NCBI GenBank assembly: GCA_007449985.2
Contig: VIIQ02000064.1
Span: forward strand, 186,001-250,000
DNA length: 64,000 bases
Reading direction: 5' to 3'
Source of the DNA: Desmodesmus armatus
Lineage: Eukaryota; Chlorophyta; Chlorophyceae; Sphaeropleales; Scenedesmaceae
The position numbers were made by a program, and so were the translations under genes. The stretch's first letter is position 1. Each line of letters begins with the position of its first letter. A model generated the notes under the pieces. It searched no databases. It saw only the letters and a list, made by a program, of their open reading frames with translations, and was not told the origin of the DNA. This document shows positions 51,532 through 64,000 of the stretch, piece by piece.

Positions 51532-53970
51532 ATGGGGATCCAGGGTCTCACAAAGCTGCTTGGGGATCATGCCCCCAAGTGCATCAAGGAGCAGAACTTC
51601 AACAACTACTTTGGCAGGAAAATAGCCGTTGATGCCAGCATGCACATCTACCAGTTTCTGGCAGTTGTGGGACGTCAGGGAGACCAGCTGCTGTCAAATG
51701 AGGCAGGAGAGGTTACCAGCCACCTGCAGGGCATGTTTTACCGCACAGCGCGCATGCTGGAGGCAGGTGAGTGACCGAGACTGCTTCTGCTGCTGTCGCC
51801 ACGAATGCATTCAGTGATGTCATCCCCTCTCTAGCCTGGCGCTCAAGCCCCAGCAGCAGGTGCAGTGTATCAAGTTACATTCACCGTTGACAGAAGCCTC
51901 ATTGTGCAGTGCATGGGGCTGGTGACCGGTGTTGAAGTAGTCATGAACTCTGCATGCTGCAGGCATCAAGCCCGTGTATGTGTTTGAGGGCAAGCCCCCA
52001 GAGCTGAAGATTGAGCAGCTGAAGCAGCGGCGGGAGAAGCGTAATGAGGCAGACAAGGAGCTTGAAGCCGCCAAGGAGGCTGGTGACCAGGAGGCCATTG
52101 AGAAGTACAGCAAGCGCACCACCAAGGCACGACCCAGCAGCCCACTACATGTGCTGACATGATCAGTGCTGCCGCATATTTTTCTGTATGTATGCGGGGC
52201 ACAGACAGTTCGACTATGGCAGCAGGCAATGCAGTGCACGCATGCATGCATGCACAGGCAAGAGGCACCCAAAAAACGTGCAGGTAGCTGACAGGCTGGC
52301 AGGGAGGCGCCTCTTGCACGGCTGGACTGTGCCCCTGCGACACCTTGAGTTGCAGCGTGTACACACCGCATGCAACAGCTGTCCCTTCTTTGCACAAGCA
52401 GGCAGCTGGAAACGACAGCATCATGCCATGTGTGATGCCTTGAATGGGTGTGCAGGTGACCTCAGAGCACAACGAGGACTGCAAGAAGCTGCTGCAGCTG
52501 ATGGGTGTTCCCATCATCGTCGCACCCTCCGAGGCAGAGGCGCAGTGTGCAGCCATGGCTAAGGCAGGGCTGGTGTATGGTGCTGCCACTGAGGATATGG
52601 ACTGCCTCACCTTTGGCTGCCCACGCTTGATACGCCACCTCATGGCATCACAGGTACAGCAAGGTGTCTTTGATGCGCTCACAGCATATATGTTAGTCCA
52701 GTCAAGACATGCGCAGCTGTGCTGGGGCAGATTGTAGTGGCTGGCAGCCACCAGAACAACATGTTCGCAAGGCAAGCTTCCAGCACAGTTTTATCCGTGG
52801 CGCGCAGCTTCTGACATTCGCGTGTCCAGTGTGTGGCTCCTGCTGCTGCCCCTGTTGCTGTGCATTTGCTGCCCCCAGTCCCAGGGACAAGCCATTATGG
52901 AGATTGACCTGGAGGTGATGCTGCAGGAGCTGGAGCTGTCCATGGACAAGTTCATCGACCTGTGCATCATGTGCGGCTGCGACTATGCCAACAACATCCG
53001 CGGCATCGGGGCAGTGCGGGCGCTGTCACTCATCAAGCAGCACGGCAGCATAGAGGCTGTGGTGAAGGTACGCAGGAAGCTTGAAAGCTGGCCGGTGTTT
53101 ACTCCGGCCCCCTGCGTTGTCAAACTTGCACCACCGACAGCGTCTTGCTTCACAATCAGCAGCAGTAACTTCCATGCAGGCGTCTCAGCTCCGTGCATAC
53201 AGAACCAGCACAGCAGGCGCATGCCATGCAACAAGGTTTCCTTCAGTCAGCACAGGTGTGTACGTTGCCATGCCATGCAGGCGCTGGATCCTGCCAAGTA
53301 CCCGCTGCCTGAGCCCTACCCCTACAAGGAGGCAGCAGACTTCTTCAAGGAGCCAGAGGTGACGCCTGCTGACCAGCTGCCAGCACTCAAGTGGACGCCG
53401 CCTGATGAGGAGGCGCTAGTGGCGTACCTCGTAGGTGAGTGCAGGACTGTACACCAGGAAGCGGGTTTGGGCTGCATGACAGCAGGGATCGTGTTTGGGC
53501 ATTAGGGCAGCAGGGAGCGTGTTTGGGCTGCAGGACAGCAGGGCTTTGCCAGGCTGGCCCCAGCCCTGGCGTGAAGAGATCACGGCGGTTGGGTTACAAA
53601 CAGAGGTTGAAAGCCTGAACGCGCTTATATGCAAGGCAACCTATGGCGGCCCCTGCGTAGCGCTCATGCAGTCCGTCCACAGGCATGCCATGTGCTGCTG
53701 TGCTGATGTCCTGCAGGTGAGAAGGGCTTCAATGAGGACCGTGTGCGCAACCAGGTGAAGAAGATCAACGCTGCCAAGGGCAAGGCCAGCCAAGGGCGCC
53801 TGGAGTCCTTCTTTGGCCCAGTCACAGTCAAGCCCAACGAGAAGAAGGCAGCAAAGGAGGCAGCAGCCAAGGCATCAAAGGGCAAAGCAGCGAAGGGTGG
53901 CAGCAAAGGTGGCCTGGCAGCGAAGGGTGGTGTCAAGAAGGCGCCGATAGCAGCTGGCAAGAAGAAGTAG
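51532..53970 (+). CDS. FEN1: Flap endonuclease 1
   Basis: FEN1 cuts 5' flaps during Okazaki-fragment maturation and long-patch base excision repair in the nucleus. Six exons give 395 residues: 51532-51766, 51963-52126, 52456-52653, 52885-53067, 53281-53434, 53717-53970. It begins [10 protein letters not shown] with Asp34 in place. [10 protein letters not shown] supplies the two glutamates and [11 protein letters not shown] and CGCDY the later aspartates. The PCNA-binding motif GRLESFFG is near the C-terminus, followed by a Lys/Ala-rich tail. The second metal-site residue, Asp in VFDGKPP of other FEN1s, is Glu87 here (VFEGKPP). The exon 2 to 3 junction conserving RTTKVTSEHN needs a GC donor (AAG|GCACGA); a GT donor 24 nt downstream would add ARPSSPLH. 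Length is normal for the family. Confidence 0.95.
53461..53551 (+). repeat. 28-nt minisatellite in FEN1 intron 5
   Basis: Three imperfect units based on GTGTTTGGGCTGCAGGACAG followed by CAGGGA lie in tandem just after the donor of exon 5. Confidence 0.7.
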
Positions 53971-54129
53971 GAGGTTTTGGCTGGCACCCACAGCTGTTGC
54001 TGAGGCAATGCTTGTGACTTTGGTTCCGTACTTGCAGCGTGCAGGCTGAAACAACACATTGTGTGGCCTTTGTGAAAGGTGCACCTGCGCTTTGCATGCG
54101 CCAGTCAACAGCAGTGTCAGGCTGGCCAC

Positions 54130-54134
54130 TGTAA
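54130..54134 (+). terminator. TGTAA polyadenylation signal (FEN1)
   Basis: TGTAA lies 160 nt after the FEN1 stop codon. Confidence 0.45.
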
Positions 54135-54164
54135 GTTGCAGTCAGGAATTGCCGGCAAAGTGGC

Positions 54165-54170
54165 TATAAA
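54165..54170 (+). promoter_or_regulatory. Candidate TATA box of expansin-like gene B
   Basis: TATAAA in the context GGCTATAAAGC lies 280 nt upstream of the ATG at 54450 and 30 nt after the putative FEN1 polyadenylation signal. Confidence 0.4.
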
Positions 54171-54449
54171 GCATGCTCACCGTAACCAAGATCATTGACA
54201 CCCCTTTCCTCGTGCAGACATCTGCGGAACCTACAACAGTCTGCGGAAGTTGGGCAGTCACAGCAGTTGCGATTTCAAAATCGAGCGAGTCGGGGCGTAA
54301 AGGGCAAGTTACGACCTGTTGTTGGCATCCACCAGCGACCTTTTCAGTGGCCGATTCGTCGCCTTAAGCACACTCCTGCGGACGCTGCTGCATCCAGCCT
54401 CGGTCGTTCCCGCCGATCAAAGTCAACTCCACAACGAGTTGCTGCCACC

Positions 54450-56719
54450 ATGCAGCTTCCAGTCTCAAGCATCAGCCTTTGGTTGGTCGTCCTCTCTATG
54501 CTTGCTGGAGTAGCCGTGGCCAAGGACAGCAACGGGTACTTTGACGGTCGGGTGAGCAGCAGTTGTTGAACTGCTCCGATCACGCCTGCACGAGCGCTCC
54601 CCTGCATAAACGCTGTATGCTCACACACGTATGCTGCTTGCTCTTAACTGCAGGCCACATACTACCAAGGTGAGGAGCTGGGATTGTTCAGCACTGGTGG
54701 CAACACAGCAGACAGCAGCTGATGCCACGACTCAATTTTGCATGGTGTGCTTAGAAGCATAGCTTACTTGTTGCTTGATGGCGTGCAGTGGGTGCAACTG
54801 CTGTCAACAGACAATTGGGGCATGGCCTGAGGGTCTGCGTTCACCAGCAGCTGCAACCTGTGATGCTTCTCCTGACTTGGACACCACGTGTTGCACCCCA
54901 TGTTCCTTCCTGCAGACAACACCGAGGGGTCCTGCAGGTATGGCAAGCCAGACAATGTCTACTATGCTGCGTGGCCAAACGTGCTTGAGGGGGCCCCCAA
55001 CTGCGGGTGAGTGGTGGTCGTGGCCGAGTGTGAATGTCAAACTGGCCTGGCCCTCTCATCAGCATATATGCTATATAGGCTATGGCGCACACCTCAAGCC
55101 TAGGGTTGAAGTATGGTTTGCACCCAGCCCTACCATGGTCACAGGCCACAACAGCATCAGCGGCGGCCGTTCACCAAGCACCTCAGCCAACAGACTGTGC
55201 ATGGGCCTGTGATACGCTTCCGCTTGCAGCTGAACCAGTCAGTGGCACAGGTTCCTGCCAGGACCATGGCAGTGGCACTCATGCCCTGACCTTGGCGCCT
55301 GTTCGTCCTGCCTGCAGCAAATGCTTCGAGATTTCTTGCAAGAACAGGGACTTCAATGATGGGTGCGTGTTTCGCGAGGCCGTCATGTAGTGCAGTGCAC
55401 TACACATAACGGGCAGACGCAGGGCTTGCCCCTACAGCGGCTGCGGTTCATGCTGTGATGATTCATCCGATGAGTCAGTGTGGCATATAGCGTATCATGC
55501 ATCGCTCAACCCAACACATTAGGCAAAGCACGAAAGTCACAGCATGAGCATGTGCTGGCAATTGCAGTTGTGTGACACGCGGGCTGTTTGTGCTGTCTGC
55601 AGGTATGGACAACCGGTGCAGCGCGCAAACGCATGTTACGATGAAAACAAGAAGGTGGTGGTCAAGATCATCGACTCGTGAGTGGCCGCCACTTGGCAAG
55701 CGGCTGTGACAGCCATCCACACCAACTTACCCTCGGGCCAGGCCTGATGAACCTGCGCCCTGCAGACAGTATCCTTGCTGCAGCACATACGAGGCAATAT
55801 GGCTGCACCAGACGGCCAGTTAAACAAAAGCCACTTGGTATGCATGGCTGCAGAATGTTGCAGGCTCATCCATTCAAAGACAACCAGACAATGTTACGGG
55901 GAGTACTCCCCGTAACAGTGCTAGTGTGGCTGAGCATGGACTCAAGTAGTATCCTTGCTGACGATCTTGCTGTTGCGCGCTTGCTCTGCAGCTGTCCTTG
56001 TGTTCATCAGAACTACTACTCTAATCAGCGGTGAGCAGTTTCTTGGAATGTGTTTCTGCAAAGAAGGTGCCAGAGCAGCTCTTCCACTTGTGTTTTCAAA
56101 ACACTCGGAGTGATCAGCCTGGTGGGACAGCGAGCACAACGGCGTACTCCAGTGGGGTTTGAGTTGCATGGTCATGACAGCGCTTGCAATCTGGTCGTGG
56201 CTGCAGGTGGTGCTGTGGTGACATGGAGCACCTGGACGTCAGTGAGGATGTGTTCAAGATGGTGAGCAAGATGCTGTGTAGTGTGCACATGTCATGAAGC
56301 CAACCTGGAACCTGAGGCACTCCAATGGAGAAATGATTTCTAGTCAGGCCTGGCTTGACTTGCAGTCGAAACCCTCCCTTGCTGTGTCGCTGCAGCTGGC
56401 TGATCAGCACTGGGGTGTCATCGGCCTCAAGTGGAAGGAAACATCCTGCGACAGGCTGGGTGAGGTCGGCGACAACAGTGATGGCGGCAAGGGCAGCGAT
56501 GACAAGGGCAACAACAGTGATGACGACAAGGAGGATGCCGAAGACGGCAACAGCTACAAGCTTCAAGGGCACGATGGGTGGGACACTACCTGGGTCAAGC
56601 ACAAGGTCAGCGACTGGGCCCACAAGGATGACCACACCTTCGAGAAGCGCTGGCAGGAGGCTGTGGACGGCACCTGGATGTCAAAGTTCAAGTCTGAGCG
56701 CCCGTCCTGGGTCAAGTGA
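54450..56719 (+). CDS. Expansin-like (double-psi beta-barrel) secreted protein B
   Basis: Eight exons join in frame to 248 residues: 54450-54551, 54654-54669, 54916-55006, 55318-55362, 55603-55677, 55992-56030, 56207-56261, 56396-56719. The signal peptide is MQLPVSSISLWLVVLSMLAG. The barrel carries GRATYYQ, DNTEGSCRYG, YYAAWPNVLEG, APNCGGKCFEISC, ACYDENKKVVVKIID, CPCVHQNYYSNQRWCCGD, HLDVSEDVF and HWGVIGLKWKETSC. These blocks align one to one with gene A at 7959-10216. The H-x-D motif stands in place of the expansin HFD, and no second expansin domain is present. The tail is first strongly acidic (DNSDGGKGSDDKGNNSDDDK), then Trp/Lys-rich and ends SWVK. The second exon is a 16 nt microexon. It follows FEN1 in the same orientation. 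A wall-loosening role is inferred from the family. Confidence 0.85.
55892..55917. repeat. Perfect 26-nt palindrome in intron 5 of expansin-like B
   Basis: The arms TGTTACGGGGAGT and ACTCCCCGTAACA are exactly complementary without a loop. Such a sequence could form a cruciform in DNA or a tight hairpin in the pre-mRNA. Confidence 0.8.
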
Positions 56720-58570
56720 GTTCTTCAGGGTGCAGGGATGTGCATGTGCTTAGGCCTGCTCCTTCAGGTTGTCTGCCAGCTTTATGGGGGGGGGGGGGGG
56801 AGGTTGTTACAAGTGGATACTTTCACCGCTGAGCGGTACTCTCCACTTTATGAAGCACAGTAATTACTGGCATTGCCGCATTGCAGCAAACACCCACAAC
56901 TGGATAGCGGCCCGCAGCGCAGTGTGTTACGCATTGCACCCAAGTTGGGTTGTGTGCACACGTCACAGCCATGGTCACCGTGTTGCGGCTGCACTCTGTG
57001 CAGGTCTACATTCGGCGGCTGGAGGCGCTGACTGCAAGCACCAGGACCCGTTCGAACAAGTCGTCACCACGTCTACCTGTCAGGCCGCATCAGCGCGCTT
57101 TTTGTTGGCTGTGGCATCACAGGGGTTGGTGGCAAGGGGAGTTTTGCATGTTGGCTCGGCTGCTGGATGTGCTGGTGCATGGCCTAGCCGGCCAGTGGTG
57201 CGCCCTCTTTTGAAGAACATAATGCAGTTTGCATGCATGGCATATCAGGTCAGGCCTCGTTGACATGCATGCAGGTCAGTCAAGGGTTCATCCCACATGA
57301 TTGATGTCTGCCTGTACCAATACTTATTGTGATGGCTCCACTCATGTGGTGGCAGTTATGTAATGTAGACAGGGCTGGCAGCCCTGTCCCTCTGAGAGCA
57401 GATGTGGCTTGAGTGTTGTGTTTTGATAGATAGGTCCTTGTTCAGGAACACAACTACACGGTGTGATCCCTTTTGTTCAGCACTGTCGTTCAGTCTTTAG
57501 GATTTGATTGTTTACTTGGCTTGCTGGGCTTGTGCTGTGCATTGCATGGGCATGCAAGCCGCTTGACTACAAGCTTGACGTTGCTTTGTTTGATGTGAAG
57601 TGTCACGCAGCTTTAGTAGGCGTACTGCTAGGGTATCACATGTGGTGTGAGACAGGGGCTGGGGTATGCGCACAGCCCTGCAGTTTGCGCACGCACGCAC
57701 TGTCAAGGTGACAAAGATCTGCTTGGCATCCATCTCGAGTACACACTGTGCCGCATGATTCTTGTCAAGGCATGTGCCTCTGTTAGTGCTGAGACTGTGT
57801 CAAGGAGGTAACACATGTCTCTGTCTGAACTTTTACAAAGCATCCTGCAGCACTTCACATCAGAAACAAGCTGGATATGCATGACACCCTGGCAACAGCG
57901 GGCTTCACTCATAGCAGTGAGCACTCCAGTGCACAGTCCCATGGGACAGCTGGCCAGCAGTGTGCGGGGTCGAGTTGTTGGTGCTTCGGCCTGTTCAACC
58001 CATGACAGTCCACACTGCCGCGACGAACGGGGGGCTATGATCAAATCAATCAATATGCAAGTCAGTGAATGCTGGAGACCTGAATGCGCGGCCCACACAA
58101 GCCATGCCCTGTTCCCAGCTGGCTGCAGCCAGGGGAACGTTTCATGCGTTGTAAGACACCCGTCAGCTGCTGTAAACAATCTACAACTACTCTACACAAC
58201 ATCTACACTACAGCTACGTCAGAGCAAGTCACCCTCATCAGTGATGAGTGTCATCAACAAACACTGTCTGCCAGCAGCTGTCCGCAAGCATCACTGCTGC
58301 ACACGCCAGTCACGTCCGGGCCTGCACAACACACACACAGCACGTCGCATGTGAGGGTCTCAGAGACGGGCGCAATGTACACTTGGCAGCATTTTCGTCG
58401 CAAAATTCATGTCGTGCAGCATCAGCCTGAGTGTTGCAGACAGCTCTACACTGTGAAGCTCACATCATGCGCAACCTGGCATCATGATGCCACTGATTAG
58501 TGCTGCTGTACCCAGCACAGTTAGCTGCTCACACACCAACAGCAGTGGCAGCAATGGCGGCTGCATGTCC
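56720..58570. other. Intergenic between convergent genes
   Basis: The 3' sides of expansin-like B (plus) and the beta-glucosidase (minus) face each other. No frame is supported. A poly-G run (about 56786-56802) and hairpin copy 2 are present. Confidence 0.45.
56811..56848. repeat. Small hairpin element, copy 2
   Basis: The outer stem is AAGTGGA/TCCACTT and the inner stem ACCGC/GCGGT around a TGA loop, with the same internal loops (TACTTTC, ACTC) as copy 1 at 4544-4577. It lies 92 nt after the stop of expansin-like B. Confidence 0.5.
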
Positions 58571-63984
<5,414 letters not shown>

Positions 63985-64000
63985 CCTGTACAATCTCGCA

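Overview
The window is nuclear DNA of a green alga, most likely a chlorophyte of the class Chlorophyceae. Genes are densely split by short GT-AG introns, exons include several under 30 nt, TGTAA polyadenylation signals follow several stops, and long CAG/GCA-rich tracts encode polyglutamine and polyalanine. The kinase, borate transporter, FEN1, phosphoribosyl-pyrophosphate synthase and beta-glucosidase are all of plant/algal type. There is no operon structure and no CRISPR array. I found no tRNA or rRNA, but I did not fold every intergenic stretch.

Layout. 1.8-4.3 kb (-): PHD-finger protein carrying two in-frame TAG codons. 5.3-5.7 kb (+): an orphan C-terminal exon of the retromer subunit VPS26. 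8.0-10.2 kb (-): expansin-like gene A. 11.9-20.1 kb (+): a very large Gln/Ala-rich nuclear-type protein I cannot name. 20.6-24.0 kb (+): tubulin-folding cofactor E. 24.5-28.4 kb (+): phosphoribosyl-pyrophosphate synthase. 29.2-35.0 kb (+): NADH-cytochrome b5 reductase. 35-41 kb: repeats, no supported gene. 41.0-44.2 kb (-): SnRK2-like kinase. 45.8-51.1 kb (-): SLC4/BOR-type borate transporter. 51.5-54.0 kb (+): FEN1, divergent from the transporter. 54.5-56.7 kb (+): expansin-like gene B, paralogue of A. 58.6-64.0 kb (-): secreted family GH1 beta-glucosidase.

The genes are a mixture of housekeeping functions (DNA repair, tubulin folding, PRPP supply, redox, borate export, stress-kinase signalling) and secreted, probably wall-active proteins (two expansin-like proteins and the glucosidase). 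Exon chains were rebuilt by hand. Eight of the twelve genes (expansin-like A and B, cofactor E, b5 reductase, kinase, transporter, FEN1, glucosidase) join in frame from an ATG to a stop with consistent splice phases.

The most unusual signal is repeated local duplication of exon edges with their splice sites into neighbouring introns, seen in four genes. In the PRPP synthase the copy differs from the original only at silent third positions and could be spliced in frame as a 14-residue cassette exon. Other points of interest are several reading-frame breaks, each explicable by one missing base (possibly an assembly artefact), a catalytic Asp-to-Glu change and a possible GC-AG intron in FEN1, and a small hairpin present twice, 52 kb apart, with compensatory stem changes.
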